Shown: positions 18,298-28,466 of the stretch, piece by piece
How positions within the stretch are numbered: the stretch's first letter is position 1
Layout of the letters: each line of letters starts with the position of its first letter
Origin: Nitrospinia bacterium
GTDB taxonomy: Bacteria > Nitrospinota > Nitrospinia > Nitrospinales > JAJDAT01
Length of the DNA: 64,000 nucleotides
NCBI GenBank assembly: GCA_029261715.1
Contig: JAJDAT010000031.1
Coordinates: forward strand, 1-64,000
Direction: 5' to 3'
Position numbers and translations under genes: made by a program
The notes under the pieces: model-generated
The model's database searches: none
Seen by the model: the letters and a program-made list of their open reading frames with translations, nothing else
What the model was told of the DNA's origin: nothing

Positions 18298-20505
18298 TTG
18301 GATTTTTTTAGACGTGGTCTAATAATTAATTGTTCGGCCTTTGTTTTATTTTTAATATTATCGGGAGGCTTTTTTTTCGAAATCCTCGAGAATGAACATT
18401 GGTTAACCGAGGATTTCATCGCTCAAAATCTGCCTAACAGATTTTATGCGGACAAAGAAATTCGAGAAGGTTTCATTCCCCTCTGGAATCCTCATATGCT
18501 TGGAGGCGCTCCCTTTCAAGCTGATATTCAAACGGGTGTTTTCTATCCTTTGAATCTTGTTTTATCTTTATTTCCAAAAAAAGAAATTACTGAGTTTTAT
18601 GAATTATACCAGAGCCAAGTTATTTTTCATTTTACCTTAGCATCTTGGTTTACATTTATTTTTTTAAGAAAATTGAATTTAGACTTCGTAAGCTCCTTAT
18701 TAGGAGGGGCTGTCTATGCTTTTGGTGGATTTTTCTTTAGTCATGCGCATCACGCGAACATGGTACATTCCGGTATTTGGCTTCCCGCAGTTTTTTATTG
18801 TTGTCTTAAGGGGTTTGAAGACGATTCAAGATGGATTTGGGGATGTCCTTTACTTCTAGCGATATCTTTGTTTGGCGGGCACCCCCAGATGACGCTGTTT
18901 ATTTGCTATGCATTTTCCTTGTTTTACATTTTTTTAGCTTGGAGAAAATCAGATCTCATTATTTATTATTTAGTGAGATTTATAGTGATTATCGTTTCTT
19001 TTCTGCTCTTGAGCGCTGTTCAAATTTTACCAACAGCCGAATTTCTAAATCAAACAGCTCGTAATTCTATGGATTTTAGCGGGGCAGTTACCGACTCGTT
19101 GCCTATTTCAGCGCTTTGGTCCTTTTTATTACCCGATTGGAATATAGCGACTTATGAAAGTTGGCAAAGATGGGAATTTAGAAATTATCTGGGAGCGGGA
19201 ACTGTACTTCTAGCTATTTGTGGAATGTTAAACAGTCCCAAAAATATTGGTCGTTTTTTTTGTGGGGTTGGAATATTAGCCTTAATTCTTTCTTTTGGCG
19301 ACAATACTCCAATTTATAAATTATTTTATGATTTTGCTCCTGGGTTTTCTTTTTTCCGAGTTCCGGCAAGATTCCTTATGGTTTTAACTTTTTGCGTTGC
19401 AGTATTAGCCGCTTTTGGATGCTCCGATTTTATTTATAACTCTGACCAATTAAGTGGACGAAAAAATTTAAAACGTAAGGGTATTTATCCTGGAGTATTT
19501 ATTTTAGGACTAATTTTTCTTGCCCCAATTCCTGAAAAATTACCGGATGATTTTATGCGGTGGCAGTTGAGTAATAGCCTCATAATTGTTGGTTTAATTT
19601 TTTTGTTCTATTTACTAAAAGTATTCTTTCCTCGATGGGGGCGTTTATGTACATTAGCAATTCTCATAGTTGTCTTAACTGATATTTTTACTTATAGACC
19701 AATTTTTAATCAACAACGAGCTGCTAAAGAAAATTTTATTCAAGGTATCAAAATAAATCCAGCGGTAAAACTAGCTGAAAGTCAGCCGAAAGGCGCTCGA
19801 TTTTTAATACGTAGAAAATATTTAGTTTTAGGTAATTGGGGATTAGTTTATGGGTTCTCAAATATTGGTGGATACAATCCCTTTAAATTAAAAAGTTATT
19901 CGCAATTAGATCTTAGTTCTCAAAAATTCTTGAATATATTAGGCGTTAAGTTTACCGATGATTTTGACGAAAGAACTTTGGCCAAAAAATTTCCAGGGCA
20001 AACACATTTTAAAATTGTTAATGAATTTTTAGAGAACGAAGGTGCCTATCCTAGGGCTTTTTTTGTTACTGAATCTCGAACTGTGGATAAATTTGACTTA
20101 CGAAGATCATTGGAAGAAGAACAGTTTAATCCTTTGAAAATTGTTTATTTAGAAGGTGTTTCCGCTCTAACACAACTTGATAAAGTTGAAGCAGTTTATA
20201 AAGTATCTAATTTAGAGAATAATGGAGGGAGAATTTCTTTAGAATTACATACTGATAAAAAAGGTTATTTGGTCTTTACTGAGATGTATTACCCCGGTTG
20301 GAAAGCTGCTGTCAATGGAGATGAAACCAAAGTTTTAAAAGCCGATTCTATTTTTAGAGCGGTGGGTATTGAAAAAAACGTGAACAAAGTTGAGCTCTGG
20401 TTTAAGCCTTTCTCATTTGTGATGGGAGCCTGGATTTCAGGACTAACCTTTCTTGCTTTTATTTTGTTATTTAGTTTTCCAAAATTCTTTTTTCAACGGC
20501 AATGA
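18298..20505 (+). CDS. YfhO-like membrane protein (GT-C superfamily)
   Basis: Protein of 735 residues with about twelve hydrophobic helices and a C-terminal soluble domain containing YYPGWKAAVNGDETKVLKAD, the hallmark ending of the YfhO/uncharacterised membrane family. An early loop has LTEDFIAQNLPNRFYADKEIREGFIPLWNP, typical of the family. Relatives are implicated in glycosylation of lipoteichoic acid or other surface polymers; the substrate is unknown here. The start is a TTG at 18298, supported by GAGG six bases upstream; no in-frame ATG lies nearby. It overlaps or abuts the next GT39 gene. Confidence 0.8.
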   Translation: MDFFRRGLIINCSAFVLFLILSGGFFFEILENEHWLTEDFIAQNLPNRFYADKEIREGFIPLWNPHMLGGAPFQADIQTGVFYPLNLVLSLFPKKEITEFYELYQSQVIFHFTLASWFTFIFLRKLNLDFVSSLLGGAVYAFGGFFFSHAHHANMVHSGIWLPAVFYCCLKGFEDDSRWIWGCPLLLAISLFGGHPQMTLFICYAFSLFYIFLAWRKSDLIIYYLVRFIVIIVSFLLLSAVQILPTAEFLNQTARNSMDFSGAVTDSLPISALWSFLLPDWNIATYESWQRWEFRNYLGAGTVLLAICGMLNSPKNIGRFFCGVGILALILSFGDNTPIYKLFYDFAPGFSFFRVPARFLMVLTFCVAVLAAFGCSDFIYNSDQLSGRKNLKRKGIYPGVFILGLIFLAPIPEKLPDDFMRWQLSNSLIIVGLIFLFYLLKVFFPRWGRLCTLAILIVVLTDIFTYRPIFNQQRAAKENFIQGIKINPAVKLAESQPKGARFLIRRKYLVLGNWGLVYGFSNIGGYNPFKLKSYSQLDLSSQKFLNILGVKFTDDFDERTLAKKFPGQTHFKIVNEFLENEGAYPRAFFVTESRTVDKFDLRRSLEEEQFNPLKIVYLEGVSALTQLDKVEAVYKVSNLENNGGRISLELHTDKKGYLVFTEMYYPGWKAAVNGDETKVLKADSIFRAVGIEKNVNKVELWFKPFSFVMGAWISGLTFLAFILLFSFPKFFFQRQ

Positions 20506-20506
20506 T

Positions 20507-22141
20507 TTGAATATTAACTTGCGCGATAATTTTTTTTCATATTTAGTTAGTGTTTTCATTCCAATAGTCATTGTCGCTTCTTTTTTTGCTTCCCGTTTTT
20601 TTGATTTAACGCTGCTTCCAATATTTACAGACGAAGCGGTTTACCTCCATTGGGCAAAACTGGTCGAACAAGATTCGACTAATTTTTGGGTTTCGCTTTT
20701 AACTGACAATAAGAAACCTCTACAGGTATGGCTCGCGGCAATTAATTTTTATTTTTTTTCTGACCCATTATTTGCGGGTCGGGCTGTTTCAGTTCTTGCG
20801 GGAAGTTTATCTCTAATAGGTCTTTTTCAAATTGGTAAAGTCTTCCATTCAAGCCGATTAGGTTGGTTTTTAGCTTTTTTATATATTATCAGCCCGTATC
20901 ATCTGTTCTTTGATCGACTCGCGCACGAATCAAGTTTGCTGAATACATGTTTTATATGGACTATTTGGCAAACTATTAAGTTATTTGAGAAAGATAGAAT
21001 TCCTAAGTTAAAAGATTATATGTTTTTGTCTTTTTTAATGGGAATTGGATTTTTAACGTTAGCGACATCCTTATTGTTTTCGTTTTTACCTCTCGTTCTA
21101 AAAGTTCTTTTCTATAAAGAAGAGAATGGCCCCCAATGGAAACATTTAGTTTTTTGTTATGTGGGTGGATTGATTTGGATGACGTTTCCATATCTTGTCA
21201 TTTTGTTAACCCACGATAACAATCCTATTCAAAATATTATTCTTCCAAATACACATGGTCAGGGTAAAGAAGGGGTTGAGAGTTTACTTCTAGGAATCCC
21301 CAAGAAAGCTCTAGCCCATTTACCCGGGATTACAGCATATTTCACTACATATTTGACAATACCTATTTTGGTTTTATCAGTTCTTTATTTAGTAGTAAGG
21401 TTAAAAAAAGCGGATCGAAACGATGTTATTTTACTGGTTTATTTTTGTTTACCTTGTGTGGCTTTGGCTGGGACGGCTGGAACAGGATTTTCTAGATACT
21501 ATTTATTTTGCGCTACTCCGTTAATAATTTTGGCTGGAATGGCATGTGTTTGGATTTTGGATTGTTTTAAGGAAAATAAATTTAAAAATCCGATTGCTGT
21601 ATTGTTGATTATTATTTTGGCGGCGGTTTTATTTCCTGCAATAAGGTTTGATCTCCAAATAATTTCAAAACCGGATAAAGCTCCCTTGATAAGTTCTGAT
21701 CATTCGCAGTTTGTTGAAAGTGAATATTCAGGCTATGGGGTCCCCGAGGCGGTTAAGTTTTTTCGAAAAAAATCTAGAGACCAGAAAATTACAGTGTTAA
21801 CTTCCTCTAATTGGGGGAGTCCAGCAAACGCTATATTTGTGTATTTGATGAACAATCCAAATATTAGATTGATTCAAGCGTTTTGGATATTCGAGCGCGG
21901 GATTCTAGAACCTCAAATTAAAACTCTACCAAGCCATGAATTTTTTACGGGAAAGCATCTAGATCAGGTTAACGTTTCTGATTTAGGAGAGCTGTATTTG
22001 ATAAAAAGGACTTCGCCTCTTTTTTTAAACGAACCATTTATTTGGGCGAATCCCAATTTCGAAGTTGTAAAAGCTTTTCCAAAACCTGGCATGAATTATT
22101 TTGTCGTAATCTATAAATTGAAAAAAATGCCGATTAAATAA
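20507..22141 (+). CDS. GT39-family glycosyltransferase (intact paralogue)
   Basis: About 544 residues; first-loop signature LPIFTDEAVYLHWAKL, multiple helices, and a periplasmic C-terminal domain starting near YSGYGVPEAVKFF. It is the closest relative in the window of the frame-disrupted gene at 1569-3223 and serves as a template showing that gene should be one piece. The frame is open back to a TTG at 20453 inside the YfhO-like gene. A TTG at 20507 gives an N terminus matching the paralogue in length, but neither has a good ribosome binding site. Coupled translation with the upstream gene is likely. Confidence 0.78.
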   Translation: MNINLRDNFFSYLVSVFIPIVIVASFFASRFFDLTLLPIFTDEAVYLHWAKLVEQDSTNFWVSLLTDNKKPLQVWLAAINFYFFSDPLFAGRAVSVLAGSLSLIGLFQIGKVFHSSRLGWFLAFLYIISPYHLFFDRLAHESSLLNTCFIWTIWQTIKLFEKDRIPKLKDYMFLSFLMGIGFLTLATSLLFSFLPLVLKVLFYKEENGPQWKHLVFCYVGGLIWMTFPYLVILLTHDNNPIQNIILPNTHGQGKEGVESLLLGIPKKALAHLPGITAYFTTYLTIPILVLSVLYLVVRLKKADRNDVILLVYFCLPCVALAGTAGTGFSRYYLFCATPLIILAGMACVWILDCFKENKFKNPIAVLLIIILAAVLFPAIRFDLQIISKPDKAPLISSDHSQFVESEYSGYGVPEAVKFFRKKSRDQKITVLTSSNWGSPANAIFVYLMNNPNIRLIQAFWIFERGILEPQIKTLPSHEFFTGKHLDQVNVSDLGELYLIKRTSPLFLNEPFIWANPNFEVVKAFPKPGMNYFVVIYKLKKMPIK

Positions 22142-22192
22142 CTATTTTAAGTACGGGAAGATTGAGGCAGAATTTGTCGAAAGTTTACTAAT

Positions 22193-22834
22193 TCAAAATT
22201 TCCGAAAAATTGTTTTTAAAACACTTTCGATTCGCTCCGAAATCGAAGAGTTAGGATAAGGAGTTTCTCCTTGAAATCTTTTAAGAAGCCGCAAATAAGC
22301 CATAGGGTGTATACCAACTTTCTCGATAAATTCTAAAGCCAGCCGGTCCGCTTCCTTCTCTTGGTTTTTGCCAAAACCTTCGGCAACATAGCTGGAGGTT
22401 CCTTCTCCATAATGGCTCCCGGAGCTTTCTTCGTAATTTTTTTCTCCAGCGTATCCGTTTTTATCGACAATTATTATTCCTATCCGAGCGTAGTAATGAC
22501 CCATTTTTAAATGAGAGAGTTCATGAGCCGCGACACAGATTAGTTCTTCCTGAGAAATTGTAAAAAGTAACCCTTTTGTAATATTTATATTCCTACCTTT
22601 TGTTACCCAGGCATTGTCAAAGTCGTCATTCCAAATTATGGCTCGGTACTTGCCAAATTCTGATGGGAAGTTTGCCGACACAACAGAGTTGATTGCTTTT
22701 TGCCAGATTTTTCTTGCTTGGGAACATTCTGGGCTGTCTAAGCAAGGTTTTTGTGGACCAACGCAGGAAGTCAAAACCGTTAGAAAAAGTATCCAAACGA
22801 AAGTTCTTAATAAGGTTTGAAATGCGATTTGCAT
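22193..22834 (-). CDS. M48-family metallopeptidase lipoprotein
   Basis: About 213 residues with a lipoprotein signal whose lipobox LTSC places Cys near residue 24. The zinc site is AAHELSHLKMGH (HExxH), and the third ligand lies in EKEADRLALEF. This is the compact M48 (HtpX/Oma1/BepA-like) peptidase layout without membrane helices, so it is probably an envelope-anchored protease in quality control. Start 22834 is chosen for normal signal length; a TTG at 22867 would extend it. It lies eight to forty bases after lnt and is probably cotranscribed, which fits a lipoprotein-biogenesis neighbourhood. Confidence 0.82.
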   Translation of the reverse strand: MQIAFQTLLRTFVWILFLTVLTSCVGPQKPCLDSPECSQARKIWQKAINSVVSANFPSEFGKYRAIIWNDDFDNAWVTKGRNINITKGLLFTISQEELICVAAHELSHLKMGHYYARIGIIIVDKNGYAGEKNYEESSGSHYGEGTSSYVAEGFGKNQEKEADRLALEFIEKVGIHPMAYLRLLKRFQGETPYPNSSISERIESVLKTIFRKF

Positions 22835-22874
22835 TTTGTTTAACGCTAACTTTTGATTGTTAGACAATAGAACT

Positions 22875-24452
22875 TCAATTTTTTAATAAGTTCTTATTTC
22901 CGGTTCTAAAAGCAAAAAAAACTAAAACTATAGAAAGTCCAACACAAGAAAGGCTAAACACATCTCCATTTTGAGAATAATAGGTCGGTTTTCCTTGGCG
23001 AGGTTGAATAGAGGTTTGAACCGTATCTTCTACAAAAATTTTTGTTTCGTCATAAATTTTGCCTGAAGCGTCAATGGTTCCAGTGATTCCTGTATTTGCC
23101 GCTCTTAAAATAGGGGTTCTATTTTCTACCGCTCTTAATGCGGCAATAGCTATATGTTGATAGGAGGCGGCGCTATCTCCAAACCAAGCGTCGTTGGTAA
23201 TCGTTACCAAAAATTGGGCTCCTTTTTTCACAGACTTCCGAACTAAATCGGGAAATGTGATTTCATAACATATAGATACTCCAAACTTCCAAGAGGCTAG
23301 TTCAAATAAAGAAATTTTCTTCCCTCTGCCTAGTTCTCCTGGAACATACACAAGCTTTTTTATAAATGACAATATATCTGAGAATGGGATAAATTCGCCA
23401 AAGGGGACTAAATGAATTTTATCGTACCGTTGGACTTTATCAATTGAATCGGGATTTAATAAGTAAGCGCTGTTGTAATATATGTATTTCCCTAAATTAT
23501 TTTTTTCTAAGCGCTGACCGCCAACTAGCATTGGAATGCCAAGCGATTTATTGAGTTGATTTAGCCAAAGCGTTTCAGGGATTTCCATATTATAGAAAAA
23601 TGGCAACGAAGCTTCAGGCCAGATTACAATATCAGGTTTATTTTGAACTGACGTTATAGTAAGACGTTCGTAAATTTCTAGAATATTTTTGCGGTATTTC
23701 TTTTCCCACTTTAGTTTTTGTTCAATATTACCTTGAATCAAGGTTGCTTTGATTTGTTGACCTTCTTTATTAGCTGAACTTTTTAGATCATAAAATCCAT
23801 AGCTCAGACTTCCAATGAGGATAATTGAAGCGAAACTAACACTGGATATTAAGTATTTTTTAGAAAATGTGTCTTTCATGTTTCCAGAAAAAAACCATTC
23901 TCTTAGCGCCATATAAATTGCAGAATTAGTTAATATTATTAAAGCTGAAACACCATAAACCCCTGTAAATTCAGATATTTGAATGGAGGGAAGATTTTTA
24001 TATTGGGAATAACCCAACCCCAGCCAAGAAAAACCCAGTTCGGAGTGAGTGGATCGTAGGTATTCAAAACTTGTCCAAATTAATGGAGCTAATAAAATGT
24101 TTCGAGGATCTTTATGACTTAGAGAAGATATAATCCAGGAAAATAATCCAATATAAGTTGATAAGTAAGCTGCTAATAGAAAAAGTATTGGATATCCCAG
24201 GAAAGGAGAAATGTTGCCAAAGTTTACTAAAGTATTAATTATCCAATGTAAACCTATTAAATAAAAAAACAAACCCGCCAAAAAACCTAACCAAAATGAC
24301 TCGGAACCCTTGCGACCTTCGATGGCAAAAAGTAGGGGAACAAACCCAAACCAAGCTAAAAATTCAAAATCAAATTTGGGAAAAGAAAACGCTAATAAAA
24401 GGCCAGTTAGAATTGAAAAATAGATAGCGCCTGATTTTTTAATGATTTGCAC
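22875..24452 (-). CDS. lnt: apolipoprotein N-acyltransferase
   Basis: Protein of 525 residues with six to seven N-terminal membrane helices, then a nitrilase-like periplasmic domain. The triad is visible as Glu in IVIWPEASLPFF, Lys in RYDKIHLVPFGEFIPF and Cys in FGVSICYEITFPD. It adds the third acyl chain to lipoproteins after signal peptidase II. The last C-terminal helix anchors the domain. The gene immediately downstream is itself a lipoprotein. The 283-base region upstream (24453-24735) is AT-rich and separates it from the divergent ferredoxin gene. Confidence 0.95.
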   Translation of the reverse strand: MQIIKKSGAIYFSILTGLLLAFSFPKFDFEFLAWFGFVPLLFAIEGRKGSESFWLGFLAGLFFYLIGLHWIINTLVNFGNISPFLGYPILFLLAAYLSTYIGLFSWIISSLSHKDPRNILLAPLIWTSFEYLRSTHSELGFSWLGLGYSQYKNLPSIQISEFTGVYGVSALIILTNSAIYMALREWFFSGNMKDTFSKKYLISSVSFASIILIGSLSYGFYDLKSSANKEGQQIKATLIQGNIEQKLKWEKKYRKNILEIYERLTITSVQNKPDIVIWPEASLPFFYNMEIPETLWLNQLNKSLGIPMLVGGQRLEKNNLGKYIYYNSAYLLNPDSIDKVQRYDKIHLVPFGEFIPFSDILSFIKKLVYVPGELGRGKKISLFELASWKFGVSICYEITFPDLVRKSVKKGAQFLVTITNDAWFGDSAASYQHIAIAALRAVENRTPILRAANTGITGTIDASGKIYDETKIFVEDTVQTSIQPRQGKPTYYSQNGDVFSLSCVGLSIVLVFFAFRTGNKNLLKN

Positions 24453-24735
24453 TAGGTATTTACTTAAATATCCTCTATAGTATTTATTAAGGGGTTCAAA
24501 AGAAATTTTAATAACTTAGGATTTCTTTGAACAATTAATGGCCCTTTTTGACTAGAGCTTAAAAATTTGGCGATTGCTTTTTGGTGATTGTTACATATAC
24601 TGGCTAGTATATTATTATAATTATTTGAAATAGAACATTTACGAGATTTTAAATAGGATTTTACCTATTGGGGGTCAGTTTCTGTTTCTATGTTTGCTTA
24701 TAAGTTTTTGAAAAATAAAAGTCATCATTGATGAC

Positions 24736-24990
24736 TTGAAATTTAGGATATATATTGCTTTGGCTTCCCAAAGAGAGTTAATAGAGAATTTTAAAAAAGT
24801 ATGTATTTGCCGCAGTATTACTCAAGGTACCATCATGACAGCCATAAGAAAGGGCTGTCTATCTTTTGAAGCCCTTAGAAGGGAAATCAGGGTCGGTACG
24901 GGAAACTGTAAGGCAAAAAGATGTAGAGCGAAAATTGAGACTAAGGTTAAGGAGTATAAAGAATCCTTAAGAGAAGAATCTTCCCTGTAA
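24736..24990 (+). CDS. BFD-like [2Fe-2S]-binding protein
   Basis: Small protein of up to 84 residues with the four-cysteine pattern of bacterioferritin-associated ferredoxin domains: CxC in VCICRSITQGTIMTAI and CxxxxC in GTGNCKAKRC. Such domains pass electrons to bacterioferritin or occur in nitrite reductases. The start is uncertain: TTG at 24736, or TTG at 24760 with AGGA upstream. A basic C-terminal tail (KIETKVKEYKESLREE) is longer than in classical Bfd. A single-gene unit; no Fur-like site was recognised. Confidence 0.72.
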   Translation: MKFRIYIALASQRELIENFKKVCICRSITQGTIMTAIRKGCLSFEALRREIRVGTGNCKAKRCRAKIETKVKEYKESLREESSL

Positions 24991-25017
24991 ACGTATTTGG
25001 TTTACTAGTTTTTCTTA

Positions 25018-26211
25018 CTAGTTTAATTTTTCGAAAGCGCTCTTAATTCGACTTAAACCTTCTTCTAAAATTTCCATAGAGGTGGCATAAGAGAATCGCA
25101 TATTTGCATTCGCGCCAAATGCTACACCTGGAACTAGAGCAACTTTTGCCTCTTCTAGAAGAAACTCCCCAAGAGATAACGAGTCTTCGATTTTTCTACC
25201 GTTGAAAGACGCGCCCAAAATACCCGTAAAGTCTGGAAAACAGTAAAAAGTTCCCACCGGTTTGAAACAATCAACACCATTAATTGATTCTAGAGTCTTT
25301 AGAACAAAATCCCGACGTTTTTGAAATTCCTGAACTCTTTCAGGAATATAATCTTGCGGACCAGTTAAAGCTTCTGCCGCTGCCGCTTGCGAAATGGAGC
25401 AAGCTCCAGAAGTAATTTGCCCTTGAAGTTTCTTGGCTGATTTAATTATTTCAGGCTCCGCCGCTATATAGCCAATCCTCCAACCTGTCATGGAAAAGGC
25501 TTTTGAAACTCCATTAATGATTACCGAATTCTTTTTTGCCTCTTCTCCCAAAGAAGCAACGCTAACCTGTTCAAAACCGTCGAAAACGATTCTTTCGTAT
25601 ATTTCGTCAGAGACGATTAGCAAGTTGTTTTTCAGAGCGCATTCCACTAACGCTTCTAATTCTTTTTTATTGTAAGCAGACCCGGTAGGGTTGCTAGGAC
25701 TATTTATGACAATTGCTTTGGTATTTTTTGAAACTGCTTCTTTTAATTGATCAGGAGTCAGTTTATATCCATTAGAAATGGTTGTTTCTACAATTTTGGG
25801 TGTCGCCCCGCTTAGTAGGATCATATCAGGGTATGAAACCCAGTAAGGAGACGGCACAATTATTTCATCTCCTGGTTCCCAAAGCGTCTGAGCTAAGTTA
25901 TAAAACGATTGTTTGGCTCCGGTAGATACCAGGATTTGATCTGAATTGTAAGTAACCCCATTTTCCTTTTGAAATTTTTGAATAATGGCATTTTTAAGCT
26001 GGTCGGTTCCAGGAACAGGGGGATACTTAGTTTGGTTATTATTAATGGCTTTAATAGCCGCCTCTTTAATGTTTTCTGGGGTTGGGAAATCAGGTTCGCC
26101 AGTCCCAAAACCAATTACGTCGACACCTTGGGCTTTTAATTCTTTAGCCTTAGCGTCAATAGCTAAGGTCATTGAGGGCTTAATTGAATTTAAACGATTT
26201 GAAATTTTCAT
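25018..26211 (-). CDS. pyridoxal-phosphate aminotransferase (aspartate aminotransferase type I gamma)
   Basis: Protein of 397 residues. Visible motifs are GTGEPDFPTP near the N terminus, INSPSNPTGSAY, VSDEIYERIVFDG, and the PLP-lysine region NGVSKAFSMTGWRIGY with Lys in SKAF, plus the substrate-binding Arg in MRFSYATS near the C terminus. It would interconvert aspartate and oxaloacetate with glutamate/2-oxoglutarate; some relatives use prephenate. It overlaps coaD by four bases and is the second gene of a leftward pair. Confidence 0.9.
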   Translation of the reverse strand: MKISNRLNSIKPSMTLAIDAKAKELKAQGVDVIGFGTGEPDFPTPENIKEAAIKAINNNQTKYPPVPGTDQLKNAIIQKFQKENGVTYNSDQILVSTGAKQSFYNLAQTLWEPGDEIIVPSPYWVSYPDMILLSGATPKIVETTISNGYKLTPDQLKEAVSKNTKAIVINSPSNPTGSAYNKKELEALVECALKNNLLIVSDEIYERIVFDGFEQVSVASLGEEAKKNSVIINGVSKAFSMTGWRIGYIAAEPEIIKSAKKLQGQITSGACSISQAAAAEALTGPQDYIPERVQEFQKRRDFVLKTLESINGVDCFKPVGTFYCFPDFTGILGASFNGRKIEDSLSLGEFLLEEAKVALVPGVAFGANANMRFSYATSMEILEEGLSRIKSAFEKLN

Positions 26212-26693
26212 TTTCTAATAATTTGAAGTCCGTCATAAACGCATTTTGGGACTAAATGGCGAATATCGGCTCCATGTTGAGCGGTTTCTTTTATAAAACT
26301 AGAACTGAGAAATGAATACTCCTGACTTGGAATCATAAAAACAGTTTCTATTTGATTATTTAGATTTCGGTTCATCAATCCCATTTGTAGTTCGAATTCA
26401 AAATCTGATACTGCTCTCAAGCCTTTAATGATAACCGATGCTTTGTGTTCAAATGCAAAATCGATTAAAAGGTTATCGAATGAATGAACTTCAATTTTAT
26501 CCTGACCATTGAGAGCTTCTTTAATAAACCCAACACGCTCGGTCGTTGAGAACAATGGGTTTTTTTTAGGGCTCAAAGCAACGGCAACGATGAGTTTGTC
26601 AAACAGTGTGTTGGCTCGAACCATAATATCCAAATGACCATTCGTCACAGGATCGAAAGTGCCCGGATAAATTGCTATTTTTTTTTGATCCAT
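26208..26693 (-). CDS. coaD: phosphopantetheine adenylyltransferase
   Basis: About 161 residues, normal for CoaD. It has the nucleotidyltransferase motif YPGTFDPVTNGHLDIM (TxGH-type), RAVSDFEFELQMGLMNRNL, and the SSSFIKE motif near the C terminus. It adenylates 4'-phosphopantetheine in CoA synthesis. The start at MDQKK (26693) is preferred over 26705 because the first strand then starts normally. The four-base overlap with the aminotransferase gene indicates coupling. Confidence 0.95.
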   Translation of the reverse strand: MDQKKIAIYPGTFDPVTNGHLDIMVRANTLFDKLIVAVALSPKKNPLFSTTERVGFIKEALNGQDKIEVHSFDNLLIDFAFEHKASVIIKGLRAVSDFEFELQMGLMNRNLNNQIETVFMIPSQEYSFLSSSFIKETAQHGADIRHLVPKCVYDGLQIIRK

Positions 26694-26915
26694 GAATGAA
26701 TTCATTTGAAAAAAGAAGAGAGAATTATACCCGCTAAATTTAGGATACGCAAAACCAAAATTGAAGACTAAATTTAACTATAGATTGATAGGCAAGACTT
26801 TACAACCCATTAGAAAAAGGCTATAAAACAAACTTTTAGCGCTATCTTCAGGCCATAAAATTTCAAATCAAAAACGATCCATTTAGTTTTTCTAATCTTA
26901 ACCCTCTATTTTATT

Positions 26916-27854
26916 ATGATTGAAGATCTCAAAGCCGCTGGTCCTGTTTTTTCCGGAGACCATATCACCAATCTATATTACTTAAACCAATTGTATGGAA
27001 AAATCGCCTGCAATGTTTCAGAAAAAATGAAACTAGTGTTAGGAGTTGAAATTCCTATCTCGGCGGGAGTTTGGGGAGGAACATATCTAATATCTCACCC
27101 AAATGGTAACGCCAAAAGAAGGATTTGGCGTTTTTACAGTATTGTTAATTTGCCTCAAATTGAAGTATTGGATAATAAATCAAATATGGAAAAGTTGATT
27201 GGGCATTATTACTCAACTTTTGCAGAAGCATTTCGACCTTATGGTTTAGATTTGGATCTGAAAATGTGGGGTGGGAAATTGCCCTATAGCAATAAAACTA
27301 AACCTAGCGTCACCATGCATATGGAAGACTCAACCGAAACGGTACGCTGGTTGCGCGCTTTTTTTGTTTGGAATCAAGTCAGTTGGGAACAATCGATTAT
27401 CCATGACCTTGTTCGGAATATTAAGGTTTTAAAAGAGTCGTTAGATTTAAGAAAAAAGCCAGTGGGAAAAGCTCCTGACGAAACAAAATACTTGATGCAA
27501 GATATTATTATTACCTATGAGACGATTCGTGAGGCTTGTAACCCAGATTTTATTGAACATGCCGACTCAATAATCCAGGAGGTTAAAGATTGTTTCCTCA
27601 AAGGTTTACATGATTCTAATCTCATTCAGGAGCTTTATCTTAAGATTTTTCATGGAGCGATAATTTACGGTTTTGAAGAGGCCCTACAAGGCCCTTTTGG
27701 AAAAGAAGGTCTCAATATTCACAAAATCCAGGATTGGCCAGTGGAAAAAATTAATTGGGTGCCTGAAGAGCTTAAAGAAAAATTGATTCCTCCAATCCAA
27801 AATATTTTTGCTGGTTTTAAAGCCACGTTGGAAAAAGAGGGTAAACCTACCTAA
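26916..27854 (+). CDS. conserved-looking protein of unknown function
   Basis: Protein of 312 residues that I do not recognise. It has no signal peptide or membrane helix and is mixed alpha/beta in composition. It is rich in aromatic residues, with clusters SAGVWGGTYLI, RRIWRFYSIVNLP and TVRWLRAFFVWNQVSWEQS. The second half is helical and acidic. It stands alone, divergent from coaD and convergent with the secreted-protein gene. Even codon use and a complete frame support a real gene; no catalytic motif is evident. Confidence 0.75.
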   Translation: MIEDLKAAGPVFSGDHITNLYYLNQLYGKIACNVSEKMKLVLGVEIPISAGVWGGTYLISHPNGNAKRRIWRFYSIVNLPQIEVLDNKSNMEKLIGHYYSTFAEAFRPYGLDLDLKMWGGKLPYSNKTKPSVTMHMEDSTETVRWLRAFFVWNQVSWEQSIIHDLVRNIKVLKESLDLRKKPVGKAPDETKYLMQDIIITYETIREACNPDFIEHADSIIQEVKDCFLKGLHDSNLIQELYLKIFHGAIIYGFEEALQGPFGKEGLNIHKIQDWPVEKINWVPEELKEKLIPPIQNIFAGFKATLEKEGKPT

Positions 27855-27869
27855 AAAGTCTTACTGGAT

Positions 27870-28466
27870 TTACTTTTTGGAAGGTTTTTTAGGGTCCCAA
27901 GCGCGTTTTTTTTCCCAAGCTGGAGTAACGTCGGTTCTTCTTGAATTAGGAAGATCTTGACCAAACATTGTCACGCTTTTATCGGGCGTTGAATATTTTT
28001 TGACCAGGTTTTGAAACTCAATGTCGCTTAATGCTGGGTTTCTTAGTGAATTTAATTGTTCTTCAGTGATTGTTTTTTGGGAATGTTCGTCAAACGCCAT
28101 GGTGCCAATTCCTACCCAATAAGGCGAAATAATTTGCTGATCCACCATTGTTCCAACGCCGCCCGCGTATTTTAGGGATTGCTCAATAGAGTGACGGCCT
28201 ATAGCGGCGGTAACGCAACGCCCAATTCCGATGACATTTTGGGGGTCTTTCATTGGATAAACTCGTAAATTTAACTTGGTTCCTTCAACACCTCCCATTT
28301 CTTTTTTGATAGTTCTTTTATTTTTCCGATGTTTCTTTGAAATCCAAGCCTCAATTTTTATGGTTTTTTCCTGTAAAGACTTACAATCCACTAAGCCTTC
28401 AGTGGCCCATCCGTTTTGACATGTAAAAGCTAAAAAAATGATAATAAAAATACTTTTTTTGAACAT
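27870..28466 (-). CDS. secreted protein of unknown function
   Basis: About 198 residues with a clear Sec signal peptide (MFKKSIFIIIFLAFTCQNGWA) and predicted cleavage before TEGLVDCKSLQEK. The mature part is basic, contains two Cys and motifs such as GIGRCVTAAIGRHSIEQSLKYAGGVGTMVDQQ, and ends in a Lys-rich tail. The start at 28466 fits the signal; an in-frame upstream Met at 28502 would add a hydrophilic extension. Function unknown; probably periplasmic. Confidence 0.75.
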   Translation of the reverse strand: MFKKSIFIIIFLAFTCQNGWATEGLVDCKSLQEKTIKIEAWISKKHRKNKRTIKKEMGGVEGTKLNLRVYPMKDPQNVIGIGRCVTAAIGRHSIEQSLKYAGGVGTMVDQQIISPYWVGIGTMAFDEHSQKTITEEQLNSLRNPALSDIEFQNLVKKYSTPDKSVTMFGQDLPNSRRTDVTPAWEKKRAWDPKKPSKK